Made by a program: the position numbers and the translations under genes
The notes under the pieces: model-generated
Database searches by the model: none
Seen by the model: only the letters and a program-made list of their open reading frames with translations
Told to the model about the DNA's origin: nothing
Origin: Palaemon carinicauda
Taxonomy: Eukaryota > Arthropoda > Malacostraca > Decapoda > Palaemonidae
Length of the DNA: 64,000 bases
Reading direction: 5' to 3'
Assembly: GCF_036898095.1 (NCBI RefSeq)
Contig: NC_090726.1
Coordinates: 34,395,457 to 34,459,456, forward strand
Shown here: positions 1 through 12,544 of the stretch, piece by piece
Layout of the letters: the number at the start of each line of letters is the position of its first letter
How positions within the stretch are numbered: the first letter of the stretch is position 1

Positions 1-18
1 ACATATGTGTGTGTATAC

Positions 19-64
<46 letters not shown>

Positions 65-164
65 GTATACACACATATATATTTACATATATATCTATAT
101 ATTTATTATCTATATATATATGATATATATAGATATATATGTATATACATATGTGCGTGTATAC

Positions 165-243
<79 letters not shown>

Positions 244-260
244 ATGCATACATATATATA
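1..260. repeat. Composite (AT)n array at the window start
   Basis: TA repeats at 21-60 and 166-232 with TGTGTGTATACATA-type links that recur in mirrored order. Confidence 0.95.
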
Positions 261-275
261 TACATATGTAATATT

Positions 276-532
276 CATTGAAGGCGATAGCCTTAGTGGC
301 CTCAATCTGTTTCCTACAAGAATCTTCGTATTTCTTCAATTTCTTCAAGATTTTAGGCGTAAGCTTTTGGTTTAATGAGCGATGATTATTCCTAGTAAAT
401 AAAGTATGAAGAGAAGGAATAATCATCGCTCATTAAACCAAAGGCTTACGCCTGAAAGCTTAAAGAAGCGGAGGGAACATGATGATTACAGCAGGAAACA
501 CATTGACGCCACTAAAGCTATTTCCTTCAATG
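276..532. repeat. Imperfect palindrome with coding-like arms
   Basis: Arms 276-393 and 415-532 are inverted copies of each other around a 21-base spacer. The inner 40 bases are almost identical and the outer part is more diverged. Each arm, read away from the centre, is open and gives a similar peptide (NHRSLNQ-L-TP then a Lys-rich stretch ending AI-FNE). Two copies of one short coding segment therefore lie head to head. The protein family is not recognised. It is probably a mobile-element piece, because a reverse-transcriptase relic follows. Confidence 0.75.
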
Positions 533-597
533 AAAATGGCATTATTTTCCGAATCTAGATTCTTCAAAACGAATAGGTCAGCTGTGCATAAATCAAT

Positions 598-855
598 CTA
601 GGTTTTAATACTATCTTTATGCAATTTTATGATTGCTGTACTTCTTGTATAGATATCTTCAAGTGTTATTCCTTGTCTTTGAAAGGCTTTAATTACTGCT
701 GAATTTTTGACAGAATCAAAAGCTTTCTCATAGTCTATAAATGTCATACATAGAGGTTTGTCATATTCTTTTGAATTTTCCATTAGCTGGTTAATTACTA
801 GGATATGGTCAGTTGTTGGATACCATGTTCTAATTCCTACCTGCTTTCTTGGTTG

Positions 856-858
<3 letters not shown>
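598..858 (-). pseudogene. Non-LTR retrotransposon reverse transcriptase fragment
   Basis: The minus-strand frame reads YPTTDHILVINQLMENSKEY and then KPLCMTFIDYEKAFDSV. This is the palm region of non-LTR reverse transcriptases around the first catalytic Asp (F-I-D-Y-x-K-A-F-D). It is only about 85 residues, ended by an in-frame TAG just downstream on the minus strand and cut at the upstream side by an (AT)n array. A dead fragment. Confidence 0.85.

Positions 859-859
<1 letters not shown>

Positions 860-915
<56 letters not shown>
860..915. repeat. (AT)n array
   Basis: TA repeats that cut the reverse-transcriptase fragment. Confidence 0.95.
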
Positions 916-918
<3 letters not shown>

Positions 919-1071
919 TATGTATGTATATATATAATTTATATATGCTGTATATACACATATAAATATATTTAATCTATATATACACACAATATGACGG
1001 CTAAATATTTATATAGATATGTACATACATACCATATTTCTTTTGATTGGAAATAGCGAAAGAGAAGTTAA

Positions 1072-1073
<2 letters not shown>

Positions 1074-1153
<80 letters not shown>
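1074..1153. repeat. (CT)n microsatellite
   Basis: A pure CT array of about 80 bases. Confidence 0.95.
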
Positions 1154-1159
<6 letters not shown>

Positions 1160-1608
1160 GCTTTTAAATAAATTGAAAATCTTTCAAACAGCCATTTTTT
1201 TTTTTCGTAAAAAAATAGAATGGCCTTAGTTGACATACAGTAGACGTCACAATGTAAGTACTGTAGATTCCAATTCCAAGTCCAGTGAAAGTTCAAAACC
1301 AACAGTAAGTGAATAGAGAAAGCCTCTTGCCCATCAGCAAATGTAGTAGCTGTAACTCTAACTACTGATGAAAAGCAATAAATGCCGATTATGTGTTCAC
1401 TCAAGGCTGCATGAATAACATATGCCACAGCTACATCAGATGATATGATGATAAAAGTAGTGCAGTAGACTGATGAAAATAACACAGTTGATCTGAACAT
1501 GATGTTGATTACTTTTTCCGTAGCTAACAACAAGTACTTAGACCATTTCATACACTTATAAGGATCAGCAGCATAATTTTTAATCCCTTTACAGGCACTG
1601 TCACCCAC
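1153..1608 (-). other. Unassigned 151-codon open frame
   Basis: An open frame with two hydrophobic stretches and no family I recognise. A possible acceptor (ttaccttag) lies just upstream at 1614-1615. Part of its C-terminal end overlaps a T-run. It could be a lone exon or chance. I would not call it a gene without expression data. Confidence 0.15.
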
Positions 1609-1624
1609 TGTCTAAGGTAAGTTT

Positions 1625-1775
1625 TATTGACTGAGGACGCCCTATTGGATCAGTTTCCTTATTTCCTTTCCTCACTGAGCTATTTTCCCTGTTTGAACCG
1701 TTGAGCTTATAGCATCCTGCTTTTCCAAGTAGCATTTGTGGCTTAGCTTGTAATCATAATAATGATATTAATGAT
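1625..1775 (+). repeat. Dispersed repeat A, 3' end only
   Basis: A diverged copy of the shared LINE/SINE 3' end: 'cctcactgagctattttccc', then 'agcatcctgcttttccaa', then an (AAT)-rich tail. See the full copy at 2897-3640. Confidence 0.75.
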
Positions 1776-2021
1776 ATTCTCCTATATCTAGTACCCCCTG
1801 TAGTCATTCCCATTCATTCTCCTTCTTCTAACACTTCAGAATTGTACTCAATTTTCAGTCGACTATAGTTGTCCATTCTTTCCAAAGTCAAGTTGAGATC
1901 TGAAGGTGTTTCTCATTTTTTTTTTGGGGGGGGGGGGTGGTCATAAGGTTTGGGGTGAACAAAGTATATCTTTAAGTTGTTCATTTGCTTATTTGTCTGT
2001 GTATATTTACTTTTTTATTTA

Positions 2022-2025
<4 letters not shown>

Positions 2026-2090
<65 letters not shown>

Positions 2091-2131
2091 GTGTTTATTG
2101 TGTAATTTATATATATGTATATGTGTGTATA

Positions 2132-2187
<56 letters not shown>
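2026..2187. repeat. Two (AT)n arrays
   Basis: TA repeats 2026-2088 and 2141-2187. Confidence 0.95.
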
Positions 2188-2190
<3 letters not shown>

Positions 2191-2620
2191 TGTGTGTGTG
2201 TCCATGCTTGCACTTTATAAGCATTTATCACTCAAAATTGAAGTAAATAAAACTAGCAATCATTACAAAGAGGACTCGTAGGTAATACTCAATGTCTATA
2301 GAAAAAGGGGTCACACTAACCCATAGGCTACCATCCCTCTCACACAGCTTTCCCCCCTCCCCCCCTAGAATCATCCCTTCATCCATCCTAAACACAAGTA
2401 GAGTCTGCAACCGTCTGTAAAATGTGTGAATTTCTGCATATCCAATTCTATGAAGCACTTCTTCGTATCCATTAGCAAATGAGAACCACGGATTCAGGTC
2501 TTACCTCCCCCCTCCCCATCCCTCCTCACCTCTCTCAAGACATCAGAGAAAGGGAGCTGGGGTCATTTAAATCTCAAGACCGGTCCTAAGGATGTTTCTT
2601 TAATTCTGTTCCGATACTTT

Positions 2621-2818
<198 letters not shown>

Positions 2819-2896
2819 TTATGTGGGTGTGTGTGTGTGTGTAACGAAGATTAGTAATGTGAATATTTTTTATATTCGAAAATCCTTTAGTATGAT

Positions 2897-3640
2897 TAGT
2901 AGGTGATAGATTGGCCAAGGCACCAGCCAACCGTTGAGATACTACTGCTAGAGTTTTTAGGTCCTCAACTAGCGAGACAGTACTACATTGGATCCCTCCC
3001 CCACTGGCTATGGCTCATTTTTCCTTTGCCTACACATACTGTACACAGAATAGTCTAGCCTATTCTTTACATATCCTCCTCTGTACCCATACACCTAACA
3101 ACACTGAGATCACCGAACAGTTCTTCTTCACTCAAGAGGTTAAATACTGCACGGTAGTTGTCAAGTGGCTTCCCTCCTCTTGGTATGGGTAGGAGCCACT
3201 CTCTAGCTATGGTATGCAACTATTAGAGGAGAAGGGCACTCCAAAATCAAACCACTGTTTTCTAGTGTTGAGTAGTGCCATAGCCTCTGTACCATCGTCT
3301 TTCACTTGCTGGAGGGTACACTCAGGCACATCTTTTATATATTTTTCTTCCGCTTGTTATTTTAAAGTCTTTTTTAGTTTATATATGAAAGATTTATTTT
3401 TATATTGGTACTATTTTTTAGATATTTTATTTTAATTGTTCATTACGTCTGTTGTAGCTTAATAATTTCCTTATTTTCTTTCCTCACTGGGCTACTTTCC
3501 CTATTGGAGACCTTGATCTCTTGCTTTTTCAACTAGAATTGTAGCTTGGATGATGATGATGATGATAATAATAATAATAATAATAATGATAATAATAATA
3601 ATAATAATGATAATAATAATAATGATAATAACGATATTCT
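2897..3640 (+). mobile_element. Dispersed repeat A, near full-length SINE-like copy
   Basis: It runs from 'ggccaaggcaccagccaacc' through 'ctcaagaggttaaatactgc' and 'tagtgccatagcctctgtac' to 'tttcctcactgggctacttt', and ends in (GAT)n/(AAT)n. The same order is seen at 26306-27340, 35949-36635 and 61890-62520. It carries no long open frame. I find no convincing tRNA-type A/B box pair, so its promoter class is unknown. The 3' quarter matches the LINE copies at 6930-7330 and 29270-29625. Confidence 0.85.
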
Positions 3641-5155
3641 TTTAAGTTTACTCTTGCAGATCCATGTATGACCATGCAATTTGCCGGGCAACAGATTGAA
3701 ATAATCTTTATTTTTAAGGGTTCCATTTTGAATTGCCTCAACGGGACATTGTTTAAATGAAAGTTCTTGTGGTCTGGCACTTACATAATGTTCCCCATGG
3801 GTGAAGTTCCTGGAAAATTTCTACCAAGGAGGTCATGAGAACGGTTTACTATTCCAGGCAAGGTCATCCAGATCCTAAAAAAGAATCTCACCCAGTTTTG
3901 CTTCAGAATAATGTTCAGTGTTTTCCGGTCTGCCTTATTGTTTCCATCGCTGTTGCATATTCTTAAACCGTTGTATATTTGCCATCATCATGGCTGTCAT
4001 TCTACGTTTAAGTTCTAATCTGCGCATAGGTCGTAATGCAATTAACATTTTGTATTATCTATTATAATAATCTACAAGGTAATTATCTTTATTTTTATGG
4101 AAACTACTAAAAAGAAATGGATTGTCAACTATAAAATTGTTGAGAGTAATAAACATTTGTTGTTGCAGATATCAACATTACAACAATAGTAACTACCTCA
4201 TTTCAGCAGGTGACGTATCAACAAATTTTTGTAATAGTAAGTTGCTACTTAGTGAATTATTCGGTAAACTGAATACTTTCTTATTTTTTAGTATCCGACA
4301 GAGAGAGAAAATTCCCGACCTTTTCAAACACTTAGACTCTTAGAGCAAGAATTCAGATCTTTCAGAAAAAAAAAATACTGTAAAACGGACTAATTACAGG
4401 GAAAGATGACATCCCTAAGCAATATCTGAATATGATGTGACCGCTGTTTAAAACGATATCACAAAACAAATGCGTATGTGAAACGCAGTACCCTTAGCAT
4501 CTATTATTTTTTATGTCCTTGAACTCGTCTAACTCTCCGGCTTTATTCGTGTTGTATGGATGTTATTTATGGAGAATATCTCTTTTACAGTTCAAATTTA
4601 ATGACTTAATTTCTAGTTGACTTTTAAGCTATTAAAGAATGACCTAGGCCTCACTACACATCGGCTTTATAAGTAGAATTTGCATATCAGATATACAATA
4701 ATCAAGGCCAAAATCCTTGAAATCCCTCGTACTGAACGTTTGAATCCTCAATTTTCAATGAAATTTTATGGCATTGCCTTAAAAAGCACTAATCTTAGCG
4801 GAAAAATGGAAACAGATAAACTGACTGCCCTATATGTTCTCCTGAACTGTAGGCCATCTACCCTACTTCTCTTCTCTCTTGCTGTCTAACCTCTCAACTT
4901 TTATTTCAAAGTTGCACTTTGGGGCTGATTAGCCTCACAGACCCCAGCGCCGAACTTCATGGTCCATATTAATAAATATCTAAATTATTTCCTAGGCTGC
5001 AAATATGATTCCTATGTGCCTTTGATATAAGTTAACCTTTACTTAGATATACAACCTTAATTCATATCAACGTGCAATTTCACCCTCACTCCCTATTTTA
5101 AATTTGAGAGAACTGCGTAACTTGCCTATAATTCGTTTTTATATACAATTTTGCT
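3641..5155. other. Unassigned intergenic DNA
   Basis: Mostly AT-rich sequence without a convincing gene. At about 4825-4950 there is a pyrimidine-rich block ending 'ggctgattagcctcacagac', which looks like a decayed dispersed repeat related in style to those at 8885-9060 and 16650-16905. Confidence 0.4.
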
Positions 5156-5159
5156 CAAA

Positions 5160-5161
<2 letters not shown>

Positions 5162-5230
<69 letters not shown>

Positions 5231-5386
5231 GATGTATGTGTGTATGTATATATTTCTTTTCGGTCACGCTCATCTTTCCCCGTCCTTGGGAAGGGAGAGA
5301 GGGAGTAGTCATACCCGTGTGAGAGGGGGTTCGTGTCCGTATTTATCTGAATATCTAGCCGTCATCTTTGATGGGCTGCGTTCACT

Positions 5387-5465
<79 letters not shown>

Positions 5466-5578
5466 TTAAGAATACTAGTGTACCTCTCACTAGGGTATGT
5501 GACCTGCTCTCTCTCCCCCTATCTGAGAGACCGAGTAGTTATATGTCTGGGAATGCTGATGAGCGTTACTGGATATTT

Positions 5579-5672
<94 letters not shown>
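5162..5672. repeat. Three (AT)n arrays separated by short unique pieces
   Basis: TA repeats at 5162-5225, 5390-5462 and 5583-5672. The intervening pieces share 'gggagagaggg'- and 'ctctccccctatctgagaga'-like purine/pyrimidine motifs. Confidence 0.95.
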
Positions 5673-5674
<2 letters not shown>

Positions 5675-5675
<1 letters not shown>

Positions 5676-5822
5676 TATAAGCCTTATCCAATTTGCTCTG
5701 CCTCGGGATCAAAGATCTAACGGGATATTAACTTTATGATGATACAGTGGCTTTCGGCCGGCCAAGGATTCGAACCTGGACCAATCGAAACTGAGGTTCC
5801 AGTGACTTAAGGCTTATATAAA
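5675..5822 (-). repeat. tRNA-derived SINE fragment with inverted ends
   Basis: On the minus strand GGTTCGAATCC (5766-5776) is a perfect RNA polymerase III B box. A weak A-box-like TAAGTCACTGG lies upstream of it. The segment is bounded by 'tataagcctta' and its inverse 'taaggcttata'. (AT)n arrays flank both sides. Confidence 0.6.
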
Positions 5823-5904
5823 TATATATAAAACACGATTAAACGTGAAAAATTATCATATATATATATATGTGATTATCTTATATACATATGTATAATA
5901 TTAT

Positions 5905-5905
5905 A

Positions 5906-5968
<63 letters not shown>
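5905..5968. repeat. (AT)n array
   Basis: TA repeats beyond the SINE fragment at 5675-5822. Confidence 0.95.
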
Positions 5969-5975
<7 letters not shown>

Positions 5976-6925
5976 GTATGTGTGTTATTATATTTACACG
6001 CGTCTCTCACGTTTGTTTGTATGTTTGTAAGTATTGTTATTTTATATTTACATAGTTTGCTGATACGAAGAATTACTTTCCTTATTCCTTTTTTTCACTT
6101 GTATTTTTCTTCCCAAGAGACTTTTATAGCTGTGGGCAGTAGACAATGAAATGCCCATTTGCATGTTATTGGAGCCGGAGTAATCCTGGAATATGTTAAT
6201 TTCACAGCCTTAGCCTGTTATCAATTGTTCTTGGGGTTTCCAGTGTTTTCTCCAAATTCTTCTGTGCTTTCTTAAAGCATCGATTTCGGAAATTCTAATA
6301 TGTGAATAAATCAATTTATTATTGAATTGGAGAAAAATTGATTGCTAGTTGCTTTTGTATTGAGGTGTGTAGACTCAAACCAAGGAAGAATGGGTTAGAT
6401 AGGCAGGGATTAGACTTCCATCTGTTTGTTGGCTGACTTCCCTTCATTGGTTGGCTGAAAAAAATTTCATTATAGTTTTACCCCTTGTCCTGAAGAAACT
6501 TTAAATATCCTGTGATGTTTTCTTTGTGTTCAGTTTTCATAGTGCGTCCTCCAGTTCAAAATAATGTAAATTAAACATCATAATTGCAAATAAAATTTAA
6601 TGACATAGCTTGTTTTATGTATGATTATTTCGATAGGCATTTTCATAGGTGTCGAGGGCAAGAAAGATGTTTTTAACAGAGCTATTTCTTGAATTAACTT
6701 CCTTTAGGAAAGAGATGTGAAGTAGTTGACTTTATTAAAAGTACCGAGCAAACATTTCCAGACTATTTGATACCTACTGGTCTCGGGATTAAGTCAATTT
6801 GTTCATACTCTCACGGTTCTTTGTCCATACACCCGTAGGCGTAGCGTAAAGGGTAGATTCTCTCAGAGATTTAATCTTCGTCGAGAACATCAGATACGTT
6901 TATTTGGTGATATTAGCTTCCCCAG
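5969..6925. other. Unassigned intergenic DNA
   Basis: No gene, RNA or recognised repeat apart from short AT-rich stretches. Confidence 0.4.
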
Positions 6926-6929
6926 TTTA

Positions 6930-7330
6930 TTATTATTATTACTAGCCAAGTTACAACCCTAGTTGGAAAAGCAAGATGCTATAAGTCCAAGGGCTCCAAC
7001 AGGGAAAAATAGCCCAGTGAGGAAAGGAAATAAGGTAATAAATAAATGATGAGAATAAATTAACAATATATCATTCTAAAAAAAGTAACAGCGTCAAAAC
7101 AGATATGTCCTATGTAAACTATTAACAAAGTCAACAACAGATATGTCATATATAAACAATAAAAAGACTTATGTCAGCCTGGTCAACATAAAAACATTTG
7201 CTCCAACTTTGAACTTTTGAAGTTCTACTGATTCAACTACCCGATTAGGAAGATCATTCCACAACTTGGTAACAGCTGGAATAAAACTTCTAGAATACTG
7301 TGTATTATTGAGCCTTATGATGGAGAAGAT
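6930..7330 (-). pseudogene. 3' end of a LINE: reverse-transcriptase C-terminus plus repeat A tail
   Basis: Minus strand, about 7330-7200 reads RLNNTQYSRSFIPAVTKLWN and then DLPNRVVESVELQKFK, the typical C-terminal end of a non-LTR retrotransposon polyprotein. After it comes the 3' untranslated region ending in 'cttttccaactagggttgta' and (TAA)n, the same tail as the SINE-like repeat A. The element is 5'-truncated, as expected for target-primed reverse transcription. Confidence 0.85.
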
Positions 7331-8259
7331 TTTAAAGAGTGCTATTTGGGCGAGCTTGTATCAGTTAAACTTAAATTTGACAGCATCGAGATTTTATTAC
7401 CACAGCTTTTAAAGATTTCATGCTTCTTTGGCGAAATGGTTCAGTAAAGGTCATAGAAGTTCAGTGGAGGGAATATTTTAGTCCTTTATATATATCAAAT
7501 ATTGCTGGTTATAATTGATCGAAAAGATCTATTTCTGTCGGGTTATAAGGACTAATATCTCTGGTTTCCACCTTACAATGGCTTTGACTTCTTTGCTTGA
7601 ACTCTGTAAAGAAATACCCATTAATATTTAGAAAGACCGTAGCAAATATCACAATGTATATTTATTAACATAAGCATAAAGAAAACGAAATATATCTGAA
7701 GGCTCCATAGTTGAATGTGAAATATTAAAACGACTTTAAATCACTCGAAGTTTTTTCCCTTCACAATTGTATTTATGCAACAAAAAATAATGAAGTGTAG
7801 TTTGAAAATGAAAAAAAGTATATATCTTTGAAACAGACATTATTTTTTCTATTTTATCCTATTTGTATTAGTTATTATAATTATTGTCATTATAATTATT
7901 ACTATTAGCTAGCAATTATAAAAATATCCCATCTAAATCTGCAAGACAAAAAGATAGCAAGAGAGATTCAAATCTAAGACACCTGTGTAAACAGTTATTA
8001 TGGTTGTCTAAACATAACCAGCAGCTAGCTTTAAGTAACACCTATAGGAACGTTGAACCCCAGCCTTGTTTGTATTGAATTAAGTATGATAAATAGGTAT
8101 GGCCGCTTGTGCGTGAATGTCGTTCTTCTTCATTAACGGTAGAGATGCTAATTCTGTATAATATACTAAATTTATCATTTGTTTACGCATTATTCTGTTT
8201 ACGTATTGTTTTTGATAAATGATAAACTGGTTGATTATTCTCTACAAATGCATACTTCT
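7331..8259. other. Unassigned intergenic DNA
   Basis: No supported feature. Frames are short and base composition is AT-rich. Confidence 0.4.
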
Positions 8260-8263
8260 CTGG

Positions 8264-8373
8264 CATCTCAAATTATAGTAGATGGTCGTTATAATACAAG
8301 GACTCAAATTATAGTAGATGGTCGTTATAATACAAGGACTCAAATTATAGTAGATGGTCGTTATAATACAAAG
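8264..8373 (+). repeat. 36-base tandem repeat, three copies
   Basis: The unit starting 'caaattatagtagatggtcg' occurs three times in a row. The first two copies are identical and the third differs only near its end. The unit is 12 codons long, so open frames run through it on both strands, but no gene is implied. Confidence 0.9.
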
Positions 8374-8884
8374 AATCACATTTTCTTCACGATTATATTC
8401 GAAACGCAGCTGTCTCGCAATATGTGTGTCAGGAGTTATAGTCGCGCTCAAGCCCGGTATTTTGTCGTAGTAACTACAATCTTTTGAGTTAGGAATAAGA
8501 ATGGGATAGTAGGTCCCCACGTGCTGAGTCATCAGCTCGGACTGAGAGAAGGGTTGGACACTGATCATAATTATTTTAACGCAAGGACACCTTTGATAAG
8601 TGAATAGCCGTTTTACATTACATATCTGTCTCTGTACTCTCCATTGTTTTTTAAAATTCATGTTGGGAAAGATTAATTAAAAGATATAGTTTTATGAATT
8701 TGGAAGCTGATGTGCACTTTTCATTCCCATGGTGGCAAAAATCAGTTGATAATATGTTTTTACGTATTACTTGCAGTATTGTTAGAGATAAAATAACTGT
8801 AAAATAAGAAAAAATACACAATTTTAATAATATTGACTTGTGTGAAAGAGCTTCTGAGATGTAGTATGCTATTTAGAAATTTTT

Positions 8885-9060
8885 GTATATTAAGTTTCTG
8901 TAGGTAGGTCATGCTGGCAGTGCACCTCATGAGGTGAGCTGTATGCATTATTTTAGGGACTTTGCAGCCGCCCTTCCGTCCCTAACCAAACTAACTTTTT
9001 AGTCTTTAATATACCTCTGTTCTGTCCCCGATTTATATTTCCAACCTCTCTTCAGTCCTT
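8885..9060 (+). repeat. Dispersed repeat B fragment
   Basis: It contains 'gctggcagtgcacctcatga', 'gtatgcattatttta' and 'gcagccgcccttccgtccct', then a pyrimidine-rich block. A related order is seen at 16650-16905. It is followed by a C-rich run at about 9096-9110. Confidence 0.5.
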
Positions 9061-9382
9061 ATTTCATAGTGTAACAAGGCCGGGGGCGGGGTGTCCCCCC
9101 CCCCCCCCCACAAAGTCTCACTTGAACTCTGAATCGCTTCCTTAGACTTAGGGCTTCCCAGGCTACAGGGTCTTGCTGTATAACCAAGTTCTTAAAGCCA
9201 TACAACGGCAATAGTCTTCTAATAAATAACTTTCCTGAAAGAACCAGGTGCTGCTTGTGGATACCGTCAGTTGAACAGTGCATAAGGTATAGATGCCAAG
9301 TGTGGTTGAAGCTGGTTAATATCTACAATAAAGCGAAATGAAACCATGTTAATCATCTGGAGCATAACCCCGAGCCAAAGGT

Positions 9383-9547
<165 letters not shown>

Positions 9548-9549
9548 CG

Positions 9550-11395
9550 GTACATCCAAACTATATAACTGATATACGCTTATGGCTTGTTGCTTCAGGT
9601 AGTTAAACTATTGAACTTTTTTCTAAAGTAATCAAAATATTTATGCAATGCTTAAAAGTGCTATAATAAAAGACGTGATGAACTTCAAAGTTTTAAGGAA
9701 AATCGTTGATATTGTTTTGAAATAATCATGGAAAATATTATGATTATGTTTGGGAAGTTTGTTTTATACTTTAATTCTGTAGAAATTGTTGATCTTTCAC
9801 GAGAGAGCAATAATTTTGTCGCTATAAATGTGTTTTCTAATGAACTGTTACTGATAAAAATGCAAATATTTTACGGAGTGCAGTTTTCAGATTTTTCAAT
9901 CTACTTAATGTTGACGTTTCGTATCCTACTTAAATCTGGAATAAAATAGAAATAAGATAAAGATGGTATTATAAAGCTAATTAAGTTTCATATATACCAC
10001 TCTAATAAAAATGTATGCATTGTTATAAAGATATTGAGAAGATGTATGAACTAGAACGAAAGTTTTCACTTTTAGTTTAAGGTAATTTACCCTAACTTCT
10101 TTCTTTTTTTTTTTTTTTTTTTTTTTTGTAGAATCGTTTGTATTTTTCGTTATTTCATGATGTGTATAAAATTACAAATAATGTAATTTACTGTGATGTA
10201 TGGGACATAGAGATTGCAATTATTTACACGCATAAGCCCGCCTACAAAAAATTATCTATGCGCAAAATTTCTTGATTTTGCATAAACCCGCCTACGAAAT
10301 ATTAGCTATGCGGACATATAAATTCTTGCTGGTTACTCGTACTCACGGCTGTAGATGTATTTTTACATTTTTCATAATAACTCCTTTAAACTCAAATAAA
10401 ACTGGCATTGAAAATCTGTTGAATTTTTCCCCAAAGTTTGAATCCAAAAATTCAGTAGGTTTTCCGGAGAGAAATTAATTGAAGCTGGAAATTGGAAATT
10501 TTTAAAATCAAAGTATGACATATGCCAGTGTTTTATATATATGAAAATTTATTATTTTACATTTTGCCATAGAGCCTGTGCAAGTACAAAGACTGCCCTT
10601 TCTAATGATGTATAAAACATGCGCATTGCAATTTACACCGCACAGACCCACTTACCAAAAATTATTCATACAATTAGTAAAATTCATTCTTCCAAATTAT
10701 GATCTGTTTGCATAATCAATTTCACGCTAGCAGATAGATTGCGGTTTGCCCTTATTTTTGTGTAGTGCGTTACTAGTAATTTAGGTTCTTGTAATGGCAA
10801 AGTATTTTCTCTGCTAGATATTCAGTGAGTTATCCTTTTGTCTTAATATTTGATTAAAAAGATTTTAACATTTGTAATATCTAGTGTTTATTTACATGAT
10901 AATGTAGTGAGCTCGTTTCTTTAAATGGTCCACTCAAATAATGGTCAAAGATTAGAATATCAGAATATGATTTACCTGGGTTGTCAAATATGTCCACAAA
11001 TTAGGTAGAAAAATGTTGGGCAGTAAATTTGTCATGGAATTTGGTTACCATATTAACCACACACATTTAATCAATTATAAGGTCTATTGTTGCACAGACA
11101 CTGACATCTGTTGCCTGCTGGTTTGTATCTTTTGAAAGTTATAAGACAGATGGCAATGCCTTAAATTTACCCCAGAGCATGATCAGGGAACCATCAAGAT
11201 GGAAATTTGTAGAGAAATGATGGCAAATTCATATTCCCTGATTGTATACTTGATATCAAACTCATGTATACTTTTAGCCTTAACTAAAAGTTTTGAAAGA
11301 AGTTCCCTCTCTTTTCTTATTGACATCTAACCTCTTACTTCAGTTTTTGATAAATGTCTTGTCACTTTAAAGTAGCTGATGTTTTTCTTTTGAGG
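9550..11395. other. AT-rich DNA with a diverged direct repeat
   Basis: No gene recognised. 'Cataagcccgcctacaaaaa' at about 10230 recurs at about 10281, and more diverged at about 10640. The wider segments 10194-10270 and 10607-10670 also resemble each other, so an old internal duplication is likely. A T-run lies at 10106-10127. Confidence 0.45.
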
Positions 11396-11398
11396 GTC

Positions 11399-12542
11399 TC
11401 AAAATGCTGTAGTCATCTCAACCATCCTAGTGGACACACACTTTACTAAAGCCCCTCTAGCCAAGCCACCCCGATTTTCAGTATTCTTAGTTGCTTCAGA
11501 TGGTATTCCAGTACAAGTAATAAGGTTGTATATGTCATTTTCCTCAAATGAATTTCTTTGCTTTCCAATTACCTCAAGTTTGGCAACGTTTTTCAACAAC
11601 CTTGTATTCTTACTACTAATAACTTCTAGTGGAGTTGCTGTGAGGGTCTACTTACAATTCTACCATATTCTTTGAACTCGTTCACTGCTCTGTTAAGTGC
11701 GGACATGATGATAAATGATTTCTCTAATGTATGTTCATTGTTAGCGATGCCAACAAAACCTCCTTTGCCATTCATTTTCTTATACCCTGTTCAATTGTAT
11801 GATGAGGGTCAATAGCTGTGAATGGTGTACTGTGTTTCCTGACAAAAAAATTGCCTCCATATAGGAACTTCCATAATTCTTCATCCTTTTCTTGCAACTT
11901 GACACATCTTCAACATGAAGAGATTCCCATATTCTAAAATTATTTGGGTCATGTGCAGAGAAGTAGGGTAACAACTCTTCAGTTTTTGCTAAAAGAAGTT
12001 TCCATTCGACTTTTCTAGTTGCAGCAGTAAACATTAGCAAGGGGTTGTTCTTGGTTTGTATAATTCACCATGAACTCCTGAATGTCTTTTCATTGTTTAT
12101 GCTGTTCTTTCTTCCCTGCAAATACATCAGCCTTTTCCAGAACACTGTGGTTATGTTCAATATGTCAGAATTAGTCTAATATTTTTGGTCAAATTCCCTT
12201 ATTTGTGTTATCAAATTTTCATCTTTTGACCTGACAGCAAATTATTCAAAGCATCTAGTATTACTTATGTGCCTCGAAACATGTATAAACATGTCTTCCA
12301 TCAAGAATTATGTGGCAGATCCATAGGTACCTGATTCTTCCTATGCTGTCTTTATCCCAATACTTCCGAGCGACCATGGTTACATGCAAATTACCATGTC
12401 TAATACACCGATTTGATTTACAATCTCTTATCTTTATTGTGCGATGATACAATTCCTCATCTAGTGTTATGATAAGTCTGACGTGGTTCCTACAGTTATT
12501 AAAACTAATCTTTTTTGCCTGCATTAGAATTGTCAAGACCAC
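11399..12542 (-). pseudogene. Decayed copy of an unnamed repeat-associated protein
   Basis: Open pieces in succession on the minus strand, separated by stops and frameshifts, resemble one protein. 12542-12261 holds LIITLDEELYHRTIKIRDC and RHGNLHV, then DGRHVYTCFEAHK. Next comes an interrupted stretch with HSVLEKADVFAGKKEQHK. 12040-11780 holds RKVEWKLLLAKTEELLPYFS and AHDPNNFRIWESLHVEDV. 11599-11399 is the end. I recall such a pattern from multi-copy uncharacterised invertebrate proteins carried in repeats, but I cannot name the family. Clearly not functional. Confidence 0.6.
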
Positions 12543-12544
12543 AA

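Noticed and set aside
1153..1608. Membrane-protein exon
   Set aside because: Two hydrophobic stretches and a possible acceptor are not enough. No family was recognised and no partner exon was found.
5151..5720. Long open frames made of Ile/Tyr repeats (also at 2619-2906, 17184-17684, 26670-27119, 27282-27809, 39840-40487, 57104-57403)
   Set aside because: These are translations of (AT)n arrays, which lack stops in several frames on both strands. They carry no codon structure or domains.
8264..8373. CRISPR-like direct repeats
   Set aside because: The three 36-base units are contiguous without spacers, so this is a plain tandem repeat.
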